Source: VRUE01 sp963715455
GTDB lineage: Bacteria; Actinomycetota; Thermoleophilia; Solirubrobacterales; 70-9
DNA: 64,000 nt
Direction: 5' to 3'
NCBI GenBank assembly: GCA_963715455.1
Contig: OY970245.1
Span: 434,001 to 498,000, forward strand
Positions 8,941-16,401 of this stretch are shown here, piece by piece. The position numbers were made by a program, and so were the translations under genes. Under the pieces are notes generated by a model. The model did no database searches. It was not told the origin of the DNA and saw only the letters and a program-made list of their open reading frames with translations. How positions within the stretch are numbered: position 1 is the stretch's first letter; each line of letters opens with the position of its first letter.

Positions 8941-11900
8941 CGGCGGCCTCCCCTGTCGCGCTGCTGTCTTGCTTTGCGCTGCTTGGCTTTGCCGCTTTTC
9001 TTCTTTGCCTTCTTTGCCTTCTTTGCCTTCTTTGCCTTCTTGGCGGCCGGCTTGGGGTTGCCGGGACCCTGATAGCCCTGACTCGCGTAGGAGGGCTCGA
9101 CCGGTGGGCTAATCGGCGACTGGCAGGCTTCGCCCTCGCACTCGGCCGCTGGGGCGGGGGGCTGGGGGAAGCCGCCGTCTATACGGGCGTTATAGACATC
9201 GATCTGGCCGACGTCTTGGGGCAAGAGGGTCGTCTCGGTGAAGAAGAAGGCGTCTTGCCCGTCAGTCGAGGCGTCGATGAACTCAGCCTCCGCCGGCCCC
9301 TTGCCATCTGAGATCAGGCTGACGCAGCCGTCGTGGGCGGGGTTGAAGCCCGGAGCGGTTTCGGTGCATTCGCCCGTGCCCTCGGCCTCCCACTGGTAGA
9401 CGTCCTGGCGACCGTTGGTGTCGGTGAGGACGAGGCGGTTGAGGCTGTTGAAGTAAGCCCGCTTGCCGTCCTCGGAGAGCGCCCGTGGGGCGTGGAACTG
9501 CATTTCCCAACCGGGGATGCTTGAGGCGTAGAGGTAGCCTGAGCTTTCGCCGAGCTTGATTTCCAGCTCAGCCGCCTGCGGCCGCGCTCCGGTCGGCAGG
9601 CAGGAGACGCAGGTCAGCCTGCCAGCCTCAGCGTCATAGCGGAAGACCTCGGCGGCGGCTTTACCGCTTTCGCGATCGAGGTTCTCGGCGCCGGTCAGCG
9701 CTCCCCTGGTCATGAAGAGCGCCGTGGTGCCGTCTGGCGTGACCCGCGAGAAGCGTTCCAAGGGGTTGAGTGCGACCGGGCGGTTTTTCGGCGCGGTGTT
9801 ATCCCCGGGTACTTCCTGGTTTGGCAGGGTGGCGATGAACCGTGGTTCCTCGCCGTCTTCGTGCAGGTAGAGGTTGGGCTGGCCCGCTGTCGCGCCTTCG
9901 GCCAGGGCGCTGGTCGAAGTGAAGTAGATGCGTGAGAGGTCCTCGCTGGCGCCCATCACGCCCTCCACCCCGCTGGCTACGAGCGTCGTCGAGGCGCGTG
10001 TGGGCTCATCGAAGCGGCGCAATTTACCCGCTTCAGTGAAGAGGGCCCCTTTGCCGTCGGGGCTTGCGGTCCAGAAGGTGGCTTGGCCGGCGCCCGAGAC
10101 GGCGACGGTTTCGCCACCTTCGATCCGCACATACAGTTTGTCACTGGTGTTTTCGCTCCAATAGATCAGCCGGCCGTCGCCCGAGACCGCCCCGGCGACG
10201 TTGTCCCCGCGGTTGTCTTGAAAGACTCCGGTGTAGGAGCCTGTTGTGGAGTCCTCGGTGGAGGCGCTGCCGTTGGGTTTGACGCTGACCAGGCGCAGCT
10301 GGCCTTCGAAGGACTCATAGAGCTGGTTGATCGAGGTGCTCGCCACCGCGTTGGGGGTGAGCTTGTCCTGCGCGGTGAAGACCGTGTGCTCCCCGTCGGC
10401 GGAGACACCACGTAGTTGGGGGATGAAGAGGTCTGTTTTCTGCGCCGGCGGCGTGGCCGTGGTCAGCGCTTCGTAGTCACCGCCGAGGTTGTCGCGGCGG
10501 TAGAGGTTGGCGAAGCCCGGCACCGAGCCTCCGGCCAGCGAGAAGTCGGAGTCCTGCAGCACCCAGCCGCTCGAGAGGTCCTCCGAGAAGGCCTTGTATT
10601 GGACGTCGAGGGCGTCGAAAATGGTCAGCACGGAGCCCGAGCTGCGCGGTGGCGAGATGCCCGTGGTCGACCAGCCATCTGGCCCTCGGGTCGAGAGGTA
10701 CTGGCTGGAGTAGGGACCCGAGGGGGCATCGCCGAAGGCGGCGGTGGCCGAGTAGGTGATCTTTTCCCCCGAGGCGGCGCCCTGGTCGAGGCGGGCCGGC
10801 TTGCTGTTCGAGGAGACGAAGACCGAGATGTCGGCGCCCAGCTTGTCGACCGGGGAGACCATCTCATAGGCGCGGCAGTCGACCAGGGCGGCCGAGGGTC
10901 CGGTCCGCAAGGCCTGGTTGGGACAGCTCGTGCTGACCTGCTTGGGCAGGGCGAAGGTGGTGAAGGTGCGGTCAGGGCCGAAGACCGGGTCCTCGTCGCC
11001 CGAGCTCTCGGCACTGAAGCGGTAGTGGTAGGTGGTGCCTGGCTGCAGGCCGGAGAGCACGACGCCGTCGCTGGTCACGTCTTTATTGACCACGCCGCTG
11101 CCCAGCTGGCGCTCGGGCAGCGCCTGGCAGCCGCCGCCGGTGCAGTCCTCCGTGCCGTATTCGAGCTGGTAGGAAGTGTCGCTCCAGAAGTTGGGGTTGA
11201 TCTCGGCCTTCAGCACCGCCGACTCGCTGCCCACCGCGCTGGCGAACTGGGCGTTTACCTCGGGTGGGGCAGGCGGCGGCGGCCACTTGTCGGGTGGGGT
11301 GCCGCGGACCTCGACGAAACCAACTTTGAACAGCTCGGCGTGCACCACATAGAGGTCGGCTTCTCCGCTGGCCGTCACCACGTTCGTAGTCGCCGCGGAC
11401 AGGTGTACGTTTCCTACGGAATTGCCGGTAGAGGGGCAGCAGCTTTCGATTTCCTCGCCGAGGCTGTCGATCTCCAGCAGGTGGGGGTTGTATTCGGGGA
11501 ATGAGTTGCCGTTCGGTGACGGGTCGTCGGTGAGGTAGACCGACCCGCCCGGCGCCGGCGCGATCGCTTCCACGGCGGTGGCCGGCAGCGGGTAGATCAC
11601 CGCGCCCGTGTTCTCGTTCAGGCGGTAGGAGTCAGCCGCTTCGGCTATCCAGCCGTAGCTGAAGTAGACGTCGCCGCTTTCGGGGTCGAGCGCCAACGCC
11701 CCGGGGGCGCCCGGTTCGGGCAGCGGCAGCGAGCTCAGGTAGTTGCCGTCTTCGTCGAACTTCTGGATGCGGTGGCGGTCGCCGACGTAGACGGTCCCGT
11801 CGGCGGCGATGTCAAGGTAGTCGCCGTGTCTTCCAGGAAATTCGATCGAGAACCCGGAGAACTCACTCGGGCCGGTGCCTTCGATGCCTTTGCCGCAGAC

Positions 11901-12470
11901 ATCGCCGCCGGCGATGTCTGCGGCAGTGCAGATGTCGGCGCCGGTGGTCTTGTTGACTTCGCCGCCGAACATGCGTAGGAAGGCGCCGGCCTGGCTGAAG
12001 ACCTGAATCCGAGAGTTCCAGAATTCGAAGACGTAGACCTCGCCGTTGGGGCCGACCGCGATTCCAGTCGGCCGATCCAGCTGGCCGGCTTTGTCGCCGT
12101 CGATCCCTGCCTGGCAGAGCGAGGGTTCCGGCTCAGACGTCGGTTCCGGCGGCCCGCAGGTCTGCGCTGCGGGAGAGCCGTCGGCGACGCCCCAGCCCCA
12201 GGACTTGACGAACAGGCCCCAGGCGGTGAACTCGCTGATGCGGTGGTTGAGCCGATCGGAGATGAAGAGATGCCCCGTGTCGGGGTCGGCGGCGATCCCA
12301 CCGCCTTCGAACCTGAACTGCCCCGCCCCGCTGCCGTACTCGCCGAAGCGGGTCAGTTCGGGGCCGATCTCGGCTGCCGCCGGGGCGGGCGCAAGCGCAG
12401 TGCTGACCAGCGTGGCGATCAGACCTGCGAGTGCGCACCGTCCCTTGGTGTAAGCGAGAGCTTTCATCAT
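8937..12470 (-). CDS. Giant secreted NHL / FN3 / beta-propeller protein with Lys-rich tail
   Basis: A 1177-residue exported protein. After a signal peptide (1-34) come NHL-type beta-propeller repeats (about 40-370; GIAVGPNGEVYVFEFWNSRI and LDIAADGTVYVGDRHRI), then a fibronectin type III domain (about 405-505; GLQPGTTYHYRFSAES). A second propeller-like region of TolB/WD40 style covers about 520-1100. A Pro-rich linker leads to a tail of KKA repeats (about 1135-1177). NHL and FN3 domains mediate binding, and the tail may fix the protein to the wall. It overlaps the next gene by four bases and follows the collagen-like gene by 18. No catalytic residues are evident. Confidence 0.75.
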   Translation of the reverse strand: MMKALAYTKGRCALAGLIATLVSTALAPAPAAAEIGPELTRFGEYGSGAGQFRFEGGGIAADPDTGHLFISDRLNHRISEFTAWGLFVKSWGWGVADGSPAAQTCGPPEPTSEPEPSLCQAGIDGDKAGQLDRPTGIAVGPNGEVYVFEFWNSRIQVFSQAGAFLRMFGGEVNKTTGADICTAADIAGGDVCGKGIEGTGPSEFSGFSIEFPGRHGDYLDIAADGTVYVGDRHRIQKFDEDGNYLSSLPLPEPGAPGALALDPESGDVYFSYGWIAEAADSYRLNENTGAVIYPLPATAVEAIAPAPGGSVYLTDDPSPNGNSFPEYNPHLLEIDSLGEEIESCCPSTGNSVGNVHLSAATTNVVTASGEADLYVVHAELFKVGFVEVRGTPPDKWPPPPAPPEVNAQFASAVGSESAVLKAEINPNFWSDTSYQLEYGTEDCTGGGCQALPERQLGSGVVNKDVTSDGVVLSGLQPGTTYHYRFSAESSGDEDPVFGPDRTFTTFALPKQVSTSCPNQALRTGPSAALVDCRAYEMVSPVDKLGADISVFVSSNSKPARLDQGAASGEKITYSATAAFGDAPSGPYSSQYLSTRGPDGWSTTGISPPRSSGSVLTIFDALDVQYKAFSEDLSSGWVLQDSDFSLAGGSVPGFANLYRRDNLGGDYEALTTATPPAQKTDLFIPQLRGVSADGEHTVFTAQDKLTPNAVASTSINQLYESFEGQLRLVSVKPNGSASTEDSTTGSYTGVFQDNRGDNVAGAVSGDGRLIYWSENTSDKLYVRIEGGETVAVSGAGQATFWTASPDGKGALFTEAGKLRRFDEPTRASTTLVASGVEGVMGASEDLSRIYFTSTSALAEGATAGQPNLYLHEDGEEPRFIATLPNQEVPGDNTAPKNRPVALNPLERFSRVTPDGTTALFMTRGALTGAENLDRESGKAAAEVFRYDAEAGRLTCVSCLPTGARPQAAELEIKLGESSGYLYASSIPGWEMQFHAPRALSEDGKRAYFNSLNRLVLTDTNGRQDVYQWEAEGTGECTETAPGFNPAHDGCVSLISDGKGPAEAEFIDASTDGQDAFFFTETTLLPQDVGQIDVYNARIDGGFPQPPAPAAECEGEACQSPISPPVEPSYASQGYQGPGNPKPAAKKAKKAKKAKKAKKKSGKAKQRKARQQRDRGGRR
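9001..9041 (-). repeat. 9-bp tandem repeat encoding the KKA tail
   Basis: TTCTTTGCC is repeated four times plus five bases. On the coding strand this gives the Lys-Lys-Ala tripeptide repeats near the C-terminus of the 1177-aa secreted protein. Slippage could change tail length in steps of three residues without breaking the frame. Confidence 0.85.
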
Positions 12471-12488
12471 GCGTATCTTGCGCTCGGG

Positions 12489-13328
12489 CTATTCAGTTGC
12501 GGCCGTGACTGCCCAAGAGCCAATCGAGGCGCATGCGACGGCCAAGCAGGTGTACTGGAGCACCGTGCCCGACGTCGAAGCGCCGACACTGAAGAGTGCC
12601 GTCGTTTTGATGAAGATGGGCGCCGCGGCACTAGCCGAATTCGGGTGAAGAGTCGCGTACACGCAGAGGTTTCCCGGATCAGCCGTGGGCACACCCGCCA
12701 CGACACCGGGGCATCCCGGAGCCGAGCTCGCTTTACCGACGAAGGTCGCCTGAGGAGCTGTGGCAAGCGGTATCGGAAAGGAGATGTCCGCTTGTGCTGC
12801 CTGGTTTTCGGCCGTGTTACTTACCGTTTCCGTTTTGAAATCCACGGTCGCAACTTTGGTCGCGCTCGTGCTCCATGCACCGGTCAGCGTCTCACCCGGG
12901 GGCAGGGTGCCGCCTGGGGTCCAGGGCTCGCCTTTTGCGCCGTTGCAGGCATAGGTGGTGCTGGCACCGGCGACGAATTTGGAGCCGCCGACGCCGGCGC
13001 ATTTATCGCCGTCGATGACGCCGGGGAACTGCTGGCTGTTGACGCTTACGCCATTGGTACCTGTGGCGCCGGTCGGTCCGGTCGCGCCAGCGGCGCCGTT
13101 TGAGCCATTGGCACCCGCATCACCCTTGGCACCTGCTGGACCGGCGGGGCCTGCAGGTCCGGTCGCGCCTTTGGGCCCGCGTGGGCCTTTTTTGGCTTTG
13201 GCCGAGGCGGTCGCGCCGCCGTCGGAAGAGTTGTTGGCGGCGTAGGCGCCGCCGAGCATCGCGAAGACCAGTGCGACAACCGAGATCACTCCCGGGATGC
13301 CGAAGCGGTTGCGTAGTGGCGAGAGCAT
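12489..13328 (-). CDS. Collagen-like secreted protein
   Basis: A 279-residue protein with a hydrophobic N-terminal export segment (about 12-32; GVISVVALVFAMLGGAYAAN) and a run of collagen-type G-x-y triplets (about 47-95; GPRGPKGATGPAGPAGPAGA and onward), rich in Pro at x and Ala/Lys/Thr at y. The C-terminal about 180 residues form a globular beta-rich head with several cysteines, typical of trimerising bacterial collagen-like proteins. It is the first gene of the five-gene secreted-protein operon. A good ribosome-binding site (AAGGAGA) lies ten bases before the ATG at 13328. A trimeric surface fibre is the likely form; the ligand is unknown. Confidence 0.8.
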   Translation of the reverse strand: MLSPLRNRFGIPGVISVVALVFAMLGGAYAANNSSDGGATASAKAKKGPRGPKGATGPAGPAGPAGAKGDAGANGSNGAAGATGPTGATGTNGVSVNSQQFPGVIDGDKCAGVGGSKFVAGASTTYACNGAKGEPWTPGGTLPPGETLTGAWSTSATKVATVDFKTETVSNTAENQAAQADISFPIPLATAPQATFVGKASSAPGCPGVVAGVPTADPGNLCVYATLHPNSASAAAPIFIKTTALFSVGASTSGTVLQYTCLAVACASIGSWAVTAATE

Positions 13329-13446
13329 CGAAATCTCTTCTCCTTGTCCCGTGAGCCCCTCTGCCCGCCGCTTCCCTTTGCGGCTTCCTCGAGGCTCGGT
13401 TGTCCCTGTACTTCCGATTTCCCTTATCGCTTACGAGGTGCAGCTA

Positions 13447-13466
13447 GTTCCTAGAAAGTGCTAGCT
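13447..13466. promoter_or_regulatory. Upstream region of the secreted-protein operon
   Basis: The 252-base gap 13329-13580 must contain the promoter of the collagen-like gene. Within it an inverted repeat CAGCTAG ... CTAGCTG lies around 13440-13471. GTTCCCA motifs shared with the neighbouring TetR promoter are described separately. I cannot assign -35/-10 boxes with confidence. Confidence 0.3.
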
Positions 13467-13519
13467 GTACCGGCAAGTGGGAGCAGTGAAGCACCCCGTT
13501 TAGGGGTTGTCAAGGAGAA

Positions 13520-13561
13520 GTTCCCAAAAGAAAACGAGCGTTCCCAGAGACGTTCCTGGGA
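13520..13561. promoter_or_regulatory. GTTCCCA motif cluster (possible TetR operator)
   Basis: GTTCCCA occurs at 13520 and 13540. The second copy continues into a near palindrome TTCCCAGAGACGTTCCTGGGA (13541-13561) with arms TCCCAG/CTGGGA. The same heptamer occurs twice between the divergent TetR genes at 14956 and 14995. Recurrence beside regulator genes suggests an operator for one of the linked TetR proteins. Binding is inferred only. Confidence 0.4.
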
Positions 13562-13580
13562 GATATATATGGGTACCGAA

Positions 13581-14243
13581 TTACTCGGCAGCGGCACGCG
13601 CCAGGCGCGTGGCTTCCTCGGCCCCGAGGTAGGGCGAGAGGATGAACTCGGCGAAGTCGGGCAACAGCTGCTCCAGCTGCTCGGCCTCCCCCGCCGCGAC
13701 CTTGCGCGAAGCGAGCATCACCAAAGCGCCGATCGTCGACTCCTCGGTGGTGGGGGGAAGCTCACGCTCAGCTTGACGCTGAGAGCGGCCCTGCTGAAGC
13801 AGGGGAATCGCTCGGTTGACGGCCTCGTGGAAGCGAGCCGATACCACCGGGCCGGCGCTCTGCGACTCGACCAGGCAGAGCCGGGCGAGGTCGGGCTCGC
13901 TGGCAAAGAAGGAGAGCACGGCGCGCGAGGCGGCGATCGCCTGGCCCGGCCAGTCGTCGACCCCCTCCCTCGCTTCGGCTGCCAGCTCGGTGATGTGGTC
14001 GACGACCACCTCGAAGGCCGCCAGGAAGCACTCCTCCTTGCCCTCGAAGTTGGCGTAGAAGACGCGCCGCGAGACCCGCGCCTGCTTAGTGATGTTGGTG
14101 ATCGTCACCGCCTGGTAGCCGCGCTCGGCAACGGCGCTGGCCAGGCCAGCGATCAGCCGCTCGCGCTGGTTGTGCGCGACCTGCTCACGGCTGAAGCCGT
14201 GGCGGCCGGCGGGCAGCGGCCCGAGCGTTTCCCCCTCAGCCAC
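13581..14243 (-). CDS. TetR-family regulator
   Basis: A 220-residue TetR protein. The N-terminal helix-turn-helix covers about residues 26-72 (TITNITKQARVSRRVFYANF), followed by the usual EECFLAAF start of the ligand domain. A short segment before the HTH (PAGRHGFSREQVAHNQRERL) is shared with the second half of the 452-aa double regulator and with the gene at 17794, marking these as one paralogous group. The ligand-binding part (about 75-220) is Ala/Leu-rich, with no feature that identifies a ligand. It follows the next TetR gene with a 16-base gap, so the two are probably co-transcribed. Confidence 0.85.
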   Translation of the reverse strand: MAEGETLGPLPAGRHGFSREQVAHNQRERLIAGLASAVAERGYQAVTITNITKQARVSRRVFYANFEGKEECFLAAFEVVVDHITELAAEAREGVDDWPGQAIAASRAVLSFFASEPDLARLCLVESQSAGPVVSARFHEAVNRAIPLLQQGRSQRQAERELPPTTEESTIGALVMLASRKVAAGEAEQLEQLLPDFAEFILSPYLGAEEATRLARAAAE

Positions 14244-14259
14244 AGCAGGCTCGGCTCAT

Positions 14260-14937
14260 TCAGGCCGAGGCCACCTCGGCGCCGCCCGCCTCACGCGCCG
14301 CCGCGTCCTCGCCGACGTAGGGGCGCAGGAGGAACTCGAGCGCCTCGGGCAGCAGCGCCCGCAGCTGCGCCTCTTCGCCGGCGATGAGGCGCTGGTTGAT
14401 CACCCAGAGCACGCCGCCGACCAGCGTGTCCTCGAGCGTCTCGGGCAGGCGGTCGCTGCGCGGGTTGAGCTCACGCCCCGGGCGCAGCAACGGGGTGAAG
14501 CGCTTCAGCGCCGCCTCGTGCCGGGTCGCCGCCTCCGGACCCGCGGTCGGCGCCTCGAGCAGGCAGGCGCGGGCGACGTTGGGATGCGCGGCGCACTGCT
14601 GCAGCAGCGCCCCCAGCCCGGCGCCGACCTTGTCGGGCCAGGGCCCGTCTTCGCGGTCGTAGGCTTCCTCGACCACGTAGACGGTGCGCTCCACCGCCGC
14701 GTCCATCAGCGCGAGGAAAGCCTCCTGCTTGTCGTCGTAGTGCTTGTAGAAGGTCGCGTAGCCGACCTTGGCGCGGCGCACGATCTGCTCGATCGTCGCG
14801 TTGGCGAAGCCCTGCTCGGCGATCAGCTCGGCGGTCGCCTCGAGAATGCGGCGGCGCTGGTCGGCCGCCGCCTCGGCGCGGCTCACCGGCTCGGGGCCGG
14901 GCGGCTGCCGGGAGGCCTTTCCAGGCAATGCGCGCAC
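14260..14937 (-). CDS. TetR-family regulator
   Basis: A 225-residue TetR protein. Its HTH at about residues 30-75 reads NATIEQIVRRAKVGYATFYK followed by HYDDKQEAFLAL, close to the family consensus. The ligand-binding domain ends with FLLRPYVGEDAAA, a tail found in most of the TetR paralogs in this stretch. It is divergent from the TetR gene at 15024; the shared 86-base gap carries two GTTCCCA motifs, so autoregulation or cross-regulation is likely. The start ATG at 14937 places the HTH normally. Confidence 0.85.
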   Translation of the reverse strand: MRALPGKASRQPPGPEPVSRAEAAADQRRRILEATAELIAEQGFANATIEQIVRRAKVGYATFYKHYDDKQEAFLALMDAAVERTVYVVEEAYDREDGPWPDKVGAGLGALLQQCAAHPNVARACLLEAPTAGPEAATRHEAALKRFTPLLRPGRELNPRSDRLPETLEDTLVGGVLWVINQRLIAGEEAQLRALLPEALEFLLRPYVGEDAAAREAGGAEVASA

Positions 14938-14955
14938 GGAGTCAGGATAGCGCGC

Positions 14956-15001
14956 GTTCCCATTGGTACGAAGTGAGTATATGAAGTGGTGAGAGTTCCC
15001 A
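14956..15001. promoter_or_regulatory. Divergent TetR promoter region with two GTTCCCA motifs
   Basis: GTTCCCA occurs at 14956-14962 and 14995-15001, 39 bases apart. The second is part of CCCAATAATGGG, an imperfect palindrome. The region between holds AT-rich sequence (GAGTATATGAAG) that could supply -10 elements for either direction. Confidence 0.4.
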
Positions 15002-15023
15002 ATAATGGGCTAAGGTACCCCGA

Positions 15024-15695
15024 GTGGATGCTCCGCCCACACTGCGCGCGGTCCGGTCCTGGGACGAAGCCGTCCCCCAGCGCGCATCTGACGAAGGGGC
15101 GCTGGAAGCGATGCTGCTCAGCGTCGGCGCGCACGGCTACGAGCAGGCCAGCGTGCAGGAGGTGCTCGAGCGCTCGGGCATCTCTAGGGAGCGCTTCCAG
15201 CGCCGCTTCGGCGATAAGCAGGCCTGTTTTGCCGAGGCCTACGTGACCGCCGCCGACAGGCTCTGCGCGGAAGTGCTGGAGGCGGGCCGCGCGGGCGAGA
15301 GCTGGCGGGCGGGCTTCCGCGCGGCCCTCGCCCAGCTGCTGCGTACCGTCGCCGAGCAGCCGCTGCTCGCCAAGGCCTTGCTGATCGAGGTGCGGGCCGC
15401 ACGGGGCGCGGCCTGGGCGACGCACCAGCAGGTCATCGAGCGCCTGGCGAAGGTGGTCGACACGGCCCGCCTCCAGCCCGGAGCGATGCCGACCACCACG
15501 CCGCTCACCGCCCAGTTCGTCGTCGGGGCGATCGAGGAATCGCTCAGCGCCGAGATCGGCGCGGGGCGGGCCGCGACGGTCGAGCGCCTCCTACCCGATC
15601 TCGCCCATCTCGCGGTGCTCAACTACTTCGGCGAGGACCAAGCCTGGCTGGAGCTGGGCTCAGCGGAGCTCGAGCAGATCGATCCGGGCGCCTGA
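15024..15695 (+). CDS. TetR-family regulator (divergent HTH)
   Basis: A 223-residue TetR-like protein starting at GTG 15024. The DNA-binding part (about 28-75) reads QASVQEVLERSGISRERFQR followed by RFGDKQACFAEAY. The usual Tyr-aromatic pair in the recognition region is replaced by Phe-Gln, so DNA specificity probably differs from the other paralogs. It is closer to the genes at 18591 and 20634 than to those at 13581 and 17794. It is divergent from the TetR gene at 14260 and converges on the VapC gene, whose stop is one base away. Confidence 0.8.
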   Translation: MDAPPTLRAVRSWDEAVPQRASDEGALEAMLLSVGAHGYEQASVQEVLERSGISRERFQRRFGDKQACFAEAYVTAADRLCAEVLEAGRAGESWRAGFRAALAQLLRTVAEQPLLAKALLIEVRAARGAAWATHQQVIERLAKVVDTARLQPGAMPTTTPLTAQFVVGAIEESLSAEIGAGRAATVERLLPDLAHLAVLNYFGEDQAWLELGSAELEQIDPGA

Positions 15696-15696
15696 G

Positions 15697-16086
15697 CTAC
15701 CAGATCACGCGTTGCGGATCCGAGTTGCGCAACTGTTCGTCGGCACTGACCAGCTTGGCGTCGTGCTCGACGGCCGTCGCGTAGATCAAGCGATCGGCAG
15801 GATCGCCGTGGAAGTCCACCGGATCGAGTGAGCCGGCCCGGAGTGCCGTGGAAACGGTCGGAGCGACGGCGCGTACTTCAAGTGCTCTGAGCGCGGCGGC
15901 GATCCAGGCGTCAACGGGCCGGTCCATGGAGAGCCGGCCACGGGCAGCCAGATAGGCGATCTCCTGAACTGAGGCAAGGCTGATCGCCAGCTCCCGAGCC
16001 GAGTCGATCACCTCGTTCGCTACAGGGCTGAGTCGCTCACGGGCACCCACCATCCAAACCAGGACATGGGTGTCGAGCAGGATCAC
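15697..16086 (-). CDS. PIN-domain ribonuclease toxin (VapC-like)
   Basis: A 129-residue PIN protein, expected to cleave RNA with a metal ion. Acidic residues of the active site are visible: Asp in LLDTHVLVW (residue 5), Glu in SVQEIAYLA (about 42), Asp in DPADRLIYATA (about 96-99) and a late Asp in LVSADEQL. The GTG/ATG start region overlaps the antitoxin stop by four bases (16083-16086), so the two are translationally coupled. The pair sits inside the TetR array with no visible link to it. Confidence 0.9.
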   Translation of the reverse strand: MILLDTHVLVWMVGARERLSPVANEVIDSARELAISLASVQEIAYLAARGRLSMDRPVDAWIAAALRALEVRAVAPTVSTALRAGSLDPVDFHGDPADRLIYATAVEHDAKLVSADEQLRNSDPQRVIW

Positions 16087-16319
16087 TCTTTCTCCATGTC
16101 CCAGGGCCCCATCGAGAAATAGATCAACTCCTCGTCGGTCATGTTGATCTTGACGCTGTCGCGCAAATCGTCGGGGCGCAGCGGTGGCTCGACCCGAGCA
16201 ACGGGGCGACCGTGCTTGGTGACGATCAACGTCTCGCCAGTCTCCGCCACCTCGTCGAGCAGGCGCAGGCAGCGGGCCTTGAACTGGGTGGCGGTGATTT
16301 CTCGAAATGCCTGAGACAT
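16083..16319 (-). CDS. Phd/YefM-type antitoxin
   Basis: A 78-residue antitoxin whose N-terminal Phd fold reads REITATQFKARCLRLLDEVA followed by a turn and TLIVTKHGRPVARV, the classic Phd/YefM signature. The C-terminus is acidic and would wrap the PIN toxin. The ATG at 16319 (MSQAFREIT) gives the normal family length. An in-frame ATG two codons up (16325) and one at 16364 are possible. The chosen start lies inside a perfect inverted repeat, which suits autorepression by the antitoxin-toxin complex. Confidence 0.85.
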   Translation of the reverse strand: MSQAFREITATQFKARCLRLLDEVAETGETLIVTKHGRPVARVEPPLRPDDLRDSVKINMTDEELIYFSMGPWDMEKE

Positions 16320-16345
16320 GACCATGGTCACGTTACCATGGTCAT
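16318..16345. promoter_or_regulatory. Perfect palindrome over the Phd start: probable operator
   Basis: ATGACCATGGT (16318-16328) and ACCATGGTCAT (16335-16345) form 11-bp perfect arms around a six-base spacer. The palindrome covers the antitoxin start codon and the sequence just upstream, where Phd-family operators usually lie. Confidence 0.7.
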
Positions 16346-16401
16346 TTAGTAGAAGATGGCCCATCCCTTGCTAAGGGGCCAGCGGCAGAAACTCTCCCCG
16401 C

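Noticed and set aside
9001..9041. Possible CRISPR array
   Set aside because: Nine-base head-to-tail repeats without spacers, inside a coding region.
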